DNA of 64,000 nt from Primulina eburnea (taxonomy: Eukaryota > Streptophyta > Magnoliopsida > Lamiales > Gesneriaceae), in NCBI RefSeq assembly GCF_022965805.1, contig NC_133106.1, positions 30,679,913-30,743,912 of the forward strand, written 5' to 3'. The position numbers were made by a program, and so were the translations under genes. The notes under the pieces are model-generated. The model ran no database searches and was not told the DNA's origin. It was given only the letters and a program-made list of their open reading frames with translations. Positions within the stretch are counted from its first letter, which is position 1. The number at the start of each line of letters is the position of its first letter. Below are positions 23,478 through 34,624 of this stretch, in pieces.

Positions 23478-24278
23478 GCCACCTCTGTTAGTAATCACAG
23501 CCCCAGCGTGATACACAGTTTATGCCCCAAGCTTCACCTTCATCGCTCACCAGCCGACATTAAATTAACCCCTTCACAATGTTTGCCAAAAACAAACAGA
23601 AACCTTGATTTCAACAATGGCTCGCACAGGGGAAAAAACAAATAGAACTAAAAAAATAAAATAAAGCACAAGCCCCACTAGCATCAAAACTATCAGATAA
23701 CCTGCACCTATTCTTTCAATCTCAATCGAAATTCAATCTTTTTATGCCATTTCCGAAAGATGCCACCTCAATGAAAGCTCGATCGTCAACATGTAACAAA
23801 ATTCAACAGCTCTGAAACCTTTTGCATAATTCACAGAACCATTCAAAGAAAATCATAGAAAATTCGAAAACCCGGACCACAAAAATCAATTAACATAAAT
23901 TTATGTTGCGCGCGCACACACATAAAACAAAAAACAAAACAAGATTTCCGCACATGATATGAACAAGAATCATGAAATATAATTCGAATTATCATACATG
24001 GGAATGGATTGACATTTGTGTAGCAACGCCACGACATCCACAAAGAGGCTAGAGCTTCAGAGATGAGAAGTAATGATTAGACGGAAAATTTTCTTGGGGC
24101 AGAAAATGGAGGGGGTGGGTGGAATTGGAATTTATTAATTGGCCTTTATTTTGTGGAATTTTGTCGTGTTTATCTGAAACTAAACATGTGTTGACGGCTT
24201 TGCCCTTGGATGTCATTGGTTCCAGCAACTCTCGTGAGGCATTTTGTGGTTGTACCTTCGTTAAAAGACAATAAATTA
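23478..24278 (-). other. 5' leader and promoter side of the GDAP2-like gene
   Basis: The frame is open back to the GTG at 23516 and is then closed by TAA. Further upstream to about 24060 the sequence is non-coding, with no clear TATA box. Whether an upstream leader intron exists cannot be told from sequence alone. Confidence 0.4.
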
Positions 24279-24688
24279 TGTGAGACGGTCTCACGAGTTA
24301 TATTTGTGAGACGGATATTTTATTTAGGTCGTCCATGAAAAAGTATTACTTTTTATGCTAAGGGTGTGTTTGGTTGAGTGGATTAAATAAGGATAGATTA
24401 ATAGTCCAATATTCATCGTTAAAATTTTAAGTTGTTTTAATAATCATGTTGACCCGATTTAAGATCCAATTTTATGGATAACTATTTGATTAATAAAATT
24501 GAATCTTAAACCGAGTCAAAATGATTATTAAAACATCTTAAAATTTTAACGATAAATATTGGACTATTAATCTATCCTTATTTAATCCACTCAACCAAAC
24601 ACACCCTAAGAGTATTATTTTTTATTATGAATATGAGTAAAGTTGACCCGTCTCACAGATTAAGATCGATGAGACGGTATCATACAAG
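24279..24688 (+). repeat. GAGACGGTCTC element, copy 2, interrupted by a Tourist-like MITE
   Basis: The left half (TGTGAGACGGTCTCACG to TTTTTATGC) and right half (GAGTATTATTTTTTATTATG to GAGACGGTATCATACA) are contiguous in other copies. Here they are split by the 245-bp foldback element at 24362-24606, so the nested insertion is younger. Confidence 0.8.
24362..24606. mobile_element. 245-bp foldback MITE with TAA target duplication (PIF/Harbinger type), copy 1
   Basis: The ends are GGGTGTGTTTGGTTGAGTGG and its inverted complement CCACTCAACCAAACACACCC, with TAA on both sides (24359-24361 and 24607-24609). The whole element is almost self-complementary, so it would fold into one long hairpin. 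A second copy of equal length lies at 58486-58730. Confidence 0.88.
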
Positions 24689-25403
24689 ACTCACTCTTTA
24701 TTATAAGCACACCACTTCCACAAAGTAACTGGTGCTATCATGTTTCGAACTTTTTTTTATTATTACAAATTTTTTAATAAAATCATTTCACAAATCAATT
24801 TTATAATTTTTTTTTTTGATATGATCACTTTCATAAAAAATATTTTTTTATATAAAATTCTTATTTTTCACTCTGAATATATAAAATTCTTATTATATCC
24901 CTAAAATCTTCAAACAAAAAATCTATTTTTTATATAAAATTCTTATATATCCGTAAAATCTTCAAACAAAAAATCTATTTTTTAGTTTCAAACTCAGATA
25001 TGCATCAAATGTGCATCATACCATCTTTATATTTTTATTTTAAATTATCTGCGCCACCAGATTCTAAAACACTCGACCTTAGGATTTTGCAACTCTAAAA
25101 TGATTTTTGGAAGAATAGATTTTCTAAGCTAATATTTGAATATAAATATGAGTAAATTTCGATTCACAAGATATTGAATACCAAAAAATTTCACCTGAAT
25201 GAAAAAATAGCAATTCTAAGTGAATCAATAACCAACCATCTCAGTGAGTACAAGTCAAACTCTTTAAATCTCTGTTCACTGAATGGTATCATTCAGATGC
25301 ATGCAATATAATGAAGGTTTGTATGTTTGTTTGTTCTGATCTAGCACAACCAGATAGATACTTCACCTCATTTACAAATGTAAATACAATCGCTATATAT
25401 GTT
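24689..25403. other. intergenic, AT-rich, with a 52-bp tandem duplication
   Basis: TATAAAATTCTTATTATATC plus the sequence to 24932 is repeated almost exactly at 24932-24983 (shared core CTTCAAACAAAAAATC). No gene was found. The last part is the 3' UTR side of the minus-strand gene that follows. Confidence 0.5.
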
Positions 25404-27211
25404 TTATTCCATTCCAGCCTTTTGCTTCAGCATGGAAATAAACTTGTCTCTTTCTTCCGGGGACATACCCTCCGCAGAGCAATCTCCGACTCCCCATTCA
25501 GCTCCTCGAACACAATACTTATCAAGGATTTGTTGCCGGTTTCTGAAAAATAACATTATGATAAAAAGTGTGATTGCCACTAATTCAAATTTTCACGTGT
25601 GCCTTGCGCCTTTGTTAAACTTGGTTCGTCTCCATTTAATTTTATCTTGCAAAATCCCACACCGAAATTTACCTTCCGCAATCCTTCACTGATTAAAGTG
25701 AAGTCCCTGAAAAGGGATAATCTTGGTCGTGGTGATTTGGTGAAATCAATCATATGTGTCTAATAACATTAATCACCTATGAGCAATCAATCTTGAGTAC
25801 TTTTGGTATCTTCATTTGTAGTTGTTACAATGTAAAAAGACTCGGAGATGAAGAATGCTTACTTTTCTTTGTTTAATTTGGTCTGTTCCAGCAATTTTTT
25901 GAGGATGGGAGATTCTTTGAATCTTGCGTCGTTTTCAGCATACTTTTTCTGATTTTCCTCTGAAATAATCAAAAGATGGTGTAAATTCGCGAACAAAGCC
26001 TTATGTAGCTAGCTCCTTTGGAATGAGAATGAATTGTGACAGTACATACCGTTATAGCGGGTTAAAAAATCAATGGAAGGCAACTGCGGACCAGGAACTG
26101 ATTCAATCCCAGGGAAACCCGAAAATATTCCAGCATGAGCTGCAAACTACATATTTTATTATTTTCTGGCACCTATGCCAGGATCATTGCAACAGATGTA
26201 AGTGAAAAGAAAACTCACATCTTGTTCGACTAAAACAGTAACAAAAATGAAAGAGAAAGAGAATCATCCTGCTATCAACAAATTCAACTTCAATAAATGT
26301 AGTCGTCGACAGTAGAACATCACTGAGCACATATAGACACTAACTGAAACATGTTCATAATGCACTATTTAAATGAAAGCTAACTTCATGTATGCAAATA
26401 ACAACAGTTGAATCACCGGATGGACTTGGCATCTAGACTCTGGTGATAATCATGTGAAGCAAATAAGCAATCACAATGTTTTGTTCACAAACTCAAATAA
26501 TTGTGGAACAGATGACGAGAATAGACCTTCGAAATTTAGGAGGGCGGATTTAAAGTTTCTTTTTATGGAGGTGAAAAATTCGATCTTTAGTGTAATTGCA
26601 CATTATATTTATACGGAGGTGAAAAATTCTATCTTTAGTGTAATTGCACATTATATTTAAAACTTCCCCCCATGTCTTTCCCTCACTAAAACTGCAAACA
26701 AACTGAATAACTGCATTTGATTCAGATTGAAAATCGCCCCCTTAAAATTTAAATTTCTCCCAACACAAGAATTAACCATGAAGTTCTAAGAATTGCTCAT
26801 TGCCAACAAAATCTCCAGATAACATCCTAGCAACCACACTTTATACATTTGGGACTTTTTACAAACACACTCGATGCCAATTGAAAATAACCCATGCAGC
26901 GTAATGGAGTGCATAAAATCCCCAAGATAAGATGGTAATCAATCACCTGTTCCGGAGCAGAAAACGATAGCAAGAGATGCTGCAACAGCAATCGCAGACT
27001 TCTGAACCATGATTTGAACGAGGGATGTAGAGTGTACTAACTCTTGGGCATTTACAACGGAAATTGGCAGCTGCTCAAGTTTTATCCTGCAACAAACGAA
27101 TGGCAAGAACTTTTCTCGATAAGGCTTAAAAGGGACCGTAGATTTGGTCGTAGTAACGATGTTCGGAGGCGATGGCTTCAGATAAGAAGACGCGAGCAGA
27201 GAGGAATCCAT
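25404..27211 (-). CDS. small plastid-targeted PsaN-like protein, 4 exons, 196 aa
   Basis: Exons, 5' to 3': 26947-27211, 26050-26139, 25863-25959, 25404-25542; 591 nt with continuous phases. The N-terminus (MDSSLLASSYLKPSPPN, Ser/Thr-rich, few acids) looks like a chloroplast transit peptide. A hydrophobic SAIAVAASLAIVFC near residue 78 could be a thylakoid-transfer or membrane segment. The mature part is conserved-looking and charged: NQKKYAENDARFKESPILKK, then KYCVRGAEWGVGDCSAEGM and a C-terminal MLKQKAGME. Plant genes of this type are annotated in databases as photosystem I subunit N-like, from memory. It lacks the Cys-rich C-terminus I associate with true PsaN, so the role in photosystem I is uncertain. 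Intron 1 contains a 48-bp tandem repeat. Confidence 0.8.
26563..26659. repeat. 48-bp tandem duplication in intron 1 of the PsaN-like gene
   Basis: GGAGGTGAAAAATTC and the following block through TTGCACATTATATTTA occur twice in a row with a 48-bp period. One or two bases differ. It is intronic and produces a false repetitive ORF. Confidence 0.85.
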
Positions 27212-27899
27212 GGTTTCTCGGAGGGGAATCCCGTTTGAAGTGGTAAGATAAGAATAGCAAGGAAAATTAAGTATTTTAAATAATACATAAAATAAATTTT
27301 TTTTTTTACCAAAATATCAAATAACTTTTTTTATAATTTCTTAATTAGTCCCAATTTTATTGCATTTTCCCGATTCAGTTCACCTAATTTTCCAATTATC
27401 CCAACTTACTCCTTCATTTATATATAAAATAATAATTATGAAATTAAATATTTCGGTGTTCTCTAAGTTTGTTACTCTAAGAGTGTAAAATTTAATAATG
27501 TGATGATGATGACACAAATTTTCTCGATTTAGTCATACTGATAATTTCCCTTTAGTCCAACATTTTATCGCGTTTTCTAGATTCGAAGTCTCGTTTTTTC
27601 AATTGTACTGAATTAGTCATTCATTTTACATAATATTTTCGGTTTAATCATTTCATTAACTATATGGTTAAAAAAGACAGAAAATATCAAATGACACGCA
27701 ATAATCATCTTTCAACAAGTCGTAAGCACCTTCATTTCTTTTAAAATCGAAATATATATATATATATATAAAACTCTTGATAATGCATGCAGCTGATTGT
27801 TTAATATATGGCTAAAAAAGACAAAAAAAATTAGTCTATTCTTATTTTTTGTTAAATTAATAAAACCCGTGCATGAAAAAAAAAATTAATGTATATAAT
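27212..27899. other. intergenic, AT-rich
   Basis: Upstream side of the PsaN-like gene. There is a short AT microsatellite at about 27752-27770. No gene or clear regulatory motif was found. Confidence 0.5.
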
Positions 27900-29433
27900 T
27901 GTGGGGACCCGGGCTCTAATTCTTTTTATTCGGGATTAAATGGATCATTAATATAAAAAGTGGGTCAAATTTTTGCTTTTACATTAACTCAAATGAAAGT
28001 TAACACAAGAAGATTCTATGTTATTCAACAACATAATATACAAACATAAGATACAAATATGTTTGGTTCCAAACCATATTCGACAACTAGTAATTAAATA
28101 CAGTACATGCCAAAAGTACAACTACTAGTTCTTCTGCTATGCTCGAGATCACCACGCTATGTCCATCTCTCATCCTCTGCGTGACCCAGATCCTGCCCCA
28201 CCTGTTGTTATGCACACATACAGACATAACAACAGCCGGAAACTCCGGTGAGAACAAATCCCAGTATAAACATGTATACATGCATATAATCAATTAAACA
28301 TGAAACATGCTATCATGAATGACATCATATGCACATGCAATGGAATGCGAATCAAACCATGTCTGGACTCGACTCGACTAGAACTCTAGGGATCCCGGTG
28401 TGAATAAGACGTCAATGGCTGTCACCTACCCTCCCACTCGGGGTGACTGTACGTCTTATTCCTAGACTTCGGTCTGAGCTGTATCAACGACTGCAATAGG
28501 AGTCGAGGCTGCTCCTAAGCTGAGATACACCGAACATCTAGATAGTTGACAATGGCTACCAACGACTCTCCTATCTTAAATGCAATGACTATCAATCTGT
28601 AACAAAGCATGCTCATATTCATATCTGAATATCTCAATAATCTTACATGCTGGAATACATTTCTATAATCAAAGCATAATCATGTAACAAGATTTGCATA
28701 TAATTCTATAAACAAGTCATAAACATGTTACTATATATACAACAATACTAGTATGTGATTTTGGTTTGGGAAACTCAAATAATATCTTATTTGAGTTGTG
28801 GCTTCCCAAACAACATGGTTTATACCTTTCTTGTCGTCGAAGTCTCGAAGTTGATATCAAGTCTGTCAATCCAATCTGAAAGAGATACATTGATACATTT
28901 TCTATCAATCTCTATTCTCAATCCACACATATCCAATTAAATACTTGATCTCGGTACCATTTCGACTGCACAATCTCCATATTAAACAATCTACATCAAT
29001 TCCCCTAATTTATAACTGATAATGGTATAAATCTGGTACCAAAACCCAGTCAATTCAACTCTAAAATTCATAACAATTCTATACGGTGTCCGTTCTTAAA
29101 TCCGTTTGTAATTATACGATGTCTAATATGTCAGAAACAACATATATGAATCATATCTGATTCTTTCAACATCATAATTTCAAGACATGCCAAAACATAG
29201 TAAAACTTACGTCCACGCGTAGCCTACAACGATAGGAACACGGTACCGAAGTCGGATTTCAAATTTGACGGACGGATTGAAATAAAAAGGCGTAAGGATT
29301 TCAAGCTTTTTCCCTTGGAAGCCTTTCTCTCTATTTCTTCTTGTTTCCTTATCATTTTATGAGGAAAAATTCGTTTATATATATCATGAGTTGCATGCAA
29401 AGCTACGTGGCTCATTCTTGCCAATTTTGGTTT

Positions 29434-29645
29434 GGCGCTCGGGCGGTCAAATCTTACCGCCCGGGCGCGAGCTCGGCGCTCGGGCGGTTAAGTTCTACCG
29501 CCCGGGCGCGGAAGGTTCTGCCCGCAATGCTAAGTTCTGGCGCTCGGGCGGTCATAAATTACCGCCCGGGCGCCACACATTCTGCCCGAACATAATTCCA
29601 TTGCACATTGGCGCTCGGGCGGTCACTTTCTACCGCTCGGGCGCC
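29434..29645. repeat. four GC-rich hairpins (GCGCTCGGGCGGT / ACCGCCCGGGCGC) in LTR U3
   Basis: Four units (29434-29468, 29475-29509, 29539-29574, 29610-29645) each consist of GGCGCTCGGGCGGT, a 7-10 base loop, and ACCGCCCGGGCGCC or close to it. Spacers between units are unrelated. The array occupies the same position within the LTR as the GCGCATATGCGC array of the related LTR at 5371-5582. Confidence 0.92.
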
Positions 29646-29732
29646 ACTAGTTCTGCCCGAAACTTATGAAATTTATATTCTTTGTCCAATTTGGTCTCGT
29701 AGTGGCCCGTTTACAATTATATCTATTTAATT

Positions 29733-30282
29733 CAGTGTTCTAAAAAGCTCGCTTAAGCCTCGCTTAAGCTCGCTTAAGCTTGAAGCTTGGAAAAAACGCC
29801 CCGCTTTGGAGAAAGCGTAAAAAAGCAGTCAAACTGTAGTTTGACCGAATTAAGTATAATTAAGGTGTTTAATTAAGCGTGTTTAACCACAATTAATCGC
29901 ATCTATTAATTTTTTTATTTTGAAGGTAATAAATTAGGTTTATAATTTCGATGTTTATTTTTTAATTTTAATTATGATTAAGCGTGTCTGATAATGATTT
30001 GACAAATATTTAATATTTTTAATGTGTTATAGTTGCAAAAACAAATTAAGATTGTAATTTTGATATTTTATGATTTTATAAATATGAGAATTAATGCATC
30101 AGACATAAAATTTATCATATTTATGTATTATTTTATCTATTTATTGGTTTGAGATAATTACAATTACACTGAATATAAAAAACTCTTTTTCACGCTTAAG
30201 CATGTGCTAATCTCGCTTAAGCTTGAAAAGCTTGAAGCTCGACATTCACGCTTCGGGGCGCTTCACGCTTTTTAGAACCTTG
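29733..30282. mobile_element. 550-bp non-autonomous hAT element with 8-bp target duplication
   Basis: The ends are CAGTGTTCTAAAAAGC and, inverted, CAAGGTTCTAAAAAGC. ATTTAATT is duplicated exactly on both sides (29725-29732 and 30283-30290). The 8-bp duplication and CA...TG ends fit the hAT superfamily. Subterminal regions are full of CGCTTAAGC and AAGCTTGAAGC repeats. There is no transposase. Confidence 0.88.
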
Positions 30283-30337
30283 ATTTAATTCACTAATCTC
30301 ATAGCAAATGACGAGAATCAAATTCTCGGGCATTACA

Positions 30338-31130
30338 ATAATTAACTATCATATGAATATGACAGTTTTTTTTTAATTTTTTTTTTTGACGTAATTGTGA
30401 AGAAAAACTTCAATTAGTAACTCTCAAATTTCGTTCACGATCCAACCCGTAGTCTCCATTATAATGATGCGGTTTCATTTTTTTATTAATGTTTGTATTG
30501 TTTAAATAATATTAATATTTATATATGCAATTGGATTCTCATATCAATATTGTTTAAGTAAATTTGAAAACTTATTTGAGTAACTCAACTGATATTTGAA
30601 GCGGATAAGATGATGGTGATGTGGATCTTCGTAGGGTAGAGATGAAGAAGACAAACCTGTCGCACCCCATTTCTATTCTTAGACTATTTTAAGCGATGGT
30701 GAAGATTTCATTCTCACAAAGACAAGGAATCCCGATTAGAAAAAGCAATGATTGATGCGAGGATGAAGAGTAATTTTAGATTTGATGGTAGGAACGGAAA
30801 ATGTATTTTCGCTTCATCCCGACTCATTGCTATCCCTAGTCGTAAAACTTGGAAATAGATAGAACCGTCAAAATGACCATAATTTGGAGGTTTAAAAATT
30901 TCCAATCCAACTCGCTTATTTGACGGGTCAGGATCAACCTATTTTGAGGGCTCTCCGTATTGGCCGCACCCGGCTCTCGTTACCTTTGTCTACACAGGGA
31001 GGTTAACGGAACTCGTCATGTAGCACCGAACCGTTAACTCTCCCTGCACTTGCTAAACGATGTCGTCTGGTCGTTGTGGCAATTACCCTGCGAGTTGAAT
31101 ATATTTTCCAGCATTCTCCAATTCTTTCAT
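30338..31130. other. intergenic and promoter side of the RING gene
   Basis: No gene. A strong inverted repeat CAGGGAGGTTAACGG / CCGTTAACTCTCCCTG occurs at 30995-31046, about 100 bp before the likely transcribed region of the RING gene. Confidence 0.5.
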
Positions 31131-31144
31131 CATTTCTCCAAATA

Positions 31145-31178
31145 AGAGAGGAGAGAGGAGAGAGGAGAGAGGAGAGCA
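31145..31178 (+). repeat. GAGAGGA 7-bp minisatellite in probable 5' UTR
   Basis: About four to five tandem GAGAGGA units are followed by TCTCTCGCTCTCTTC, which could pair with it. GA/CT-rich leaders are common in plant genes. Confidence 0.75.
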
Positions 31179-32340
31179 TTTCTCTCGCTCTCTTCTAATC
31201 TCTTCTTTTCGTCTTAATTCCAGGTGAAAACGTCAAATTTCTGCCACTTTTCGGTAAGTTTCTCGAAATTTTCTCGTTTCATGCGAAGTCCCATTTTTCA
31301 TATATGTTTGAATGGAGGATATGTTTTTTTTTCCTGGGGATTGATTGTGGTTCCATGATGTAATAGTGGATGTATTTTGTGATCATATGTTTGTTTATGT
31401 TGATTGTTCCATAAAAGGTTTGTGTTTCATTGCATTTTGGGGTCGAATGGAAGCGTTAACCATGGCCATGCATTTTGATAACCATTAATCAGTCAATTAG
31501 ACTTTTTTAAAGTTTATTTTTTTATTTGTATAGTGATGGTCGGAATATGGAATTTGTTGATTTGGCTCGTGATCGTGCTTTAGGGTTGTGAAGTTGTGGT
31601 TTATTTGTAATTGCTTTGGCTTGGCTGTAAATTTTGGAAATGTGAATTGTTTAGCGGTCGTAAATTTGAAATCAAGCAGGATTTTGAAGGGTCGATATGA
31701 TTTCATTTTTCGAAGGAAAATTTTCAAATTTTTTGGGTGTTCAGCGGGTGGTGTTATGAAAATTACAAGGATTTGATATGTTTTATACGAAAAAGGATGG
31801 CCATCATCTGATTCGTTGCCTCTGCTACTTTCTTCACGGGAATATGTAGCCGATTGCGGTTCAGATATGCCCTTTTTTTTATATGAAGTTGTCTAATTAT
31901 AGTTTCTGAGAATTTATGATTAACGAGTTTTGATTTCGTATTTGAATGATTTTTAACCTGGACTAATCAACGGTGGCCGCTAATATGTTGGCATGATCTG
32001 TGATGTAAATTTGCGAAATTGTTAAATGATAGTTGAACTCGTTGAGAGAAATCCTACCTGTCCATGAATTAAGTAGCTCAAGTCATATTTACACACGCTT
32101 AATGTGTGAGTCAGTCTTGAGCTGCACAGATTTTGAATGCCAATGAGCTAAAAATTAGTTCTTCCTGCATTTTTGTTTTGCATCTTGTTTCTGAGACATG
32201 GCCTCTACGGACTAATGCATGAACTTCACCAGCTTAGCTTCCCGTTCCTGATTATGTCGCTTGGAAGTTATCATTCAGATGAATCTGGTCCACGATAGCT
32301 CAAACAGCAGAACAAGGTGAAGTTTTCCTCGAAATCCATT

Positions 32341-33144
32341 ATGTGGAGATCTTTATCACATTCAATTGCAGGATTTGGACCAAAGAAAAACAGCGCTGAG
32401 TTAGTTAGAGCTTGTCATGATTTTTCTGATGATGAGACGGCTTCGACTGTGAGCACCGATGAAGGATTGGAATGCCCCATATGCTGGGAATCTTTCAACA
32501 TTGTCGAGAATGTACCCTATGTTTTGTGGTGTGGCCACACGATATGCAAGAATTGCGTCCTCGGTCTTCGATGGGCTGCTCTGAAATTTTCCACTCAACA
32601 GATCCAGATTCCACTTTTCATTTCTTGTCCTTGGTGCAATTTGTTGACATTTCGATTGGTTTACAAGGGTAATCTAAAATTTCCTAGCAAAAACTTCTTC
32701 CTTCTCTGGATGGTTGAGAGCAGAAATGGCGACAGGGTAAAATCTCCTTCCTCTATCTGTAGAGACCGTCAACAAGTTTGGTCTCCAAGGTGCACATCAA
32801 TCATTGGAAACTACTCTTCTAGCTTTGCCCACAGGAGGATGCGTCGACTTGGTCGTTCAAGTTCTAGCAGTAACAGCAACCGCAACTTCAACAGCAACAG
32901 TGATAGCCTACTACCCGTTAGGCCCCAGATATCCTTTCCCAAATCCCTTGACTTTTTCATCCACATGACAACTAAGCTTCCATTGGTTATCTTACTTGTT
33001 ATCATTCTATTCGCACTACCTACTAGTGCCACCATCCTAATGGTATACCTGGTGATCACGATTCTCTTTGCGCTCCCAGCATTCTTGGTGCTGTATTTTG
33101 CATATCCTGCTTTGGATTGGCTCAGACGAGAGATTAGATCTTGA
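32341..33144 (+). CDS. RING-HC finger protein with two C-terminal membrane segments, 267 aa
   Basis: The single coding exon starts at the first in-frame ATG (MWRSLSHS). A C3HC4-type RING starts at Cys45 (CPICWESF), continues with LWCGHTICKNC, and ends with a CPWC pair about 40 residues later. The loop between them is longer than usual. A Ser/Asn-rich low-complexity stretch follows (SSSSSNSNRNFNSNSDS), then two hydrophobic segments (LPLVILLVIILFALP and ILMVYLVITILFALPAFLVL), and the tail YPALDWLRREIRS. Such proteins are likely membrane-bound E3 ubiquitin ligases; this is inferred from the domains. A leader intron is likely, with a donor candidate at 31254 (TTCG/GTAAGTTT), but its acceptor is unclear. 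Confidence 0.88.
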   Translation: MWRSLSHSIAGFGPKKNSAELVRACHDFSDDETASTVSTDEGLECPICWESFNIVENVPYVLWCGHTICKNCVLGLRWAALKFSTQQIQIPLFISCPWCNLLTFRLVYKGNLKFPSKNFFLLWMVESRNGDRVKSPSSICRDRQQVWSPRCTSIIGNYSSSFAHRRMRRLGRSSSSSNSNRNFNSNSDSLLPVRPQISFPKSLDFFIHMTTKLPLVILLVIILFALPTSATILMVYLVITILFALPAFLVLYFAYPALDWLRREIRS

Positions 33145-34624
33145 CCATTGTCCCCAATCAGTGGATCACTCATATGATTTGGTTTTGCCTTTAGAAATCT
33201 AGATGCAATACCATGAATTTAGTACGGAGTGGTAATTTGTCTTGGTTTTTTCTTCTAAGTTACGCACTAGAGTTTCGTTTGATTAGACTAATGTGGAGGA
33301 TGCTGTAAATATGATATGTTGGATTCACTTTTCAGAATGGTGAAAATGCTTACTTTCAATATTGGGTATTATAAAAAGGCTAAAGAAAATCGAAAATTTC
33401 CATTCGTACATAAACAATAATTTCCCATTGTGAATTCATAAGTTTGAAATATAGGGAAATTTTGATTTAATTAGGAGTAGCCTCTTATAACTGCCAGTTT
33501 AATGGAGTCGAAGCTTCTTAATTTTATTGATAATAATATGAGTATGTCTCTTGTGAGACGGTCTCACGAATCTTCATCTATGAGACGGGTCAATACTGTC
33601 GATATTCACAATAAAAAGTAATACTCTTAACATAAAAAGTAATACTTTTTCATGAATGACCCAAATAAGAGATTCGTCTCACAAAATACAACTCGTGAGA
33701 TCGTCTCACACAAGTTTTTGCCTAATAACAAAGTATTATTGGACAAACTATTTAATAAATAAAATAGTAGTCTCACCATATATATATAATTTAAAATTAT
33801 AACATCCCAACAACAAAAACTTATTATAATTAGTAATTAAAATTAGGTTTAATGTTATTGTTTACAATAAAGTTGTGATGGAGTGGAATCAATAAAATTT
33901 TTATTTATTTATTTATTTATTGTGGGATTGGACTATTATATCATGAGTTATGTTAGGAATTAGAATATGAATTACAAATTGCTACTTTTTAAATTATATA
34001 TGCTAAAATTAATACACCAGATAAAAAAATATCCACATGAAAACGCATCATTAAATCAATTGTGTTAATAATGAACATATAACTTTAAATAAAAATTTAA
34101 ATGCTAATATAAAAAAATAAAGTTATATTCATTGTTTTATTTTATATTCTAATTAGGAGTAAAAATATGTTGTACATGATTTAGGCGATGTGTAATATTT
34201 TATAAGGAATAATTAGTCTTTTTTAATCAAACTAAAAATATGAAGGTATATATTATATTGATCAATAAAATAAATTATTAACAAAACTATTTATTTAAAT
34301 TATTTATAGAAAATATTTATATTGATCAATAATGGATATATTTTTTTTAAAATTTTGAATAATATAAATGAAGTAATTAAATTTCAAATAATGTTTGTAG
34401 ATAAAAAAATATGAAATTGTCACTTTTTTAAGATAGGTAAATTATGTCTATTTTATAAAAAAAAATATGTTTATTTTTATAAAAAAAATATGCCTTATTT
34501 AATCAAACTAAAATAATGTTTGCAGATAAAAAATATGAAATCATCATCATAAAAAAAGACGTAGATTTACAATTGAACAAATCATTCTCAAAATAGAACT
34601 AAATAAAATTAATAAAGTTAAGAG
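33145..34624. other. intergenic, very AT-rich
   Basis: Contains the third GAGACGGTCTC element and long A/T runs. No gene is supported. Confidence 0.55.
33549..33715 (-). repeat. GAGACGGTCTC-ended element, copy 3 (inverted orientation)
   Basis: Begins TTGTGAGACGGTCTCACG and ends CGTGAGATCGTCTCACACAA. Internal blocks (GTCGATATTCACAATAAAA, TTTTTCATGAATGACCC) are the reverse complement of copies 1 and 5. Confidence 0.8.

Larger units (their letters stand above)
27900..30337 (-). repeat. solo LTR of a gypsy element with nested hAT insertion and ATAAT target duplication
   Basis: The ends are TGTGGGGACCC (27900) and CTCGGGCATTACA (30337), the same as the LTR at 3955-5711, and ATAAT flanks both sides (27895-27899 and 30338-30342). 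There is no internal retrotransposon sequence, so the element was lost by LTR-LTR recombination. Without the nested 550-bp hAT element and its duplicated site the LTR is about 1880 bp. Confidence 0.92.

Noticed and set aside
26454..26660. ORF with a twice-repeated EVKNSIFSVIAHYI peptide
   Set aside because: Created by a 48-bp tandem duplication inside an intron.
29341..29669. ORFs encoding repeated RSGG/LPPG and ARAVKFYRPGA peptides
   Set aside because: Products of the GC-rich LTR hairpins, not a gene.
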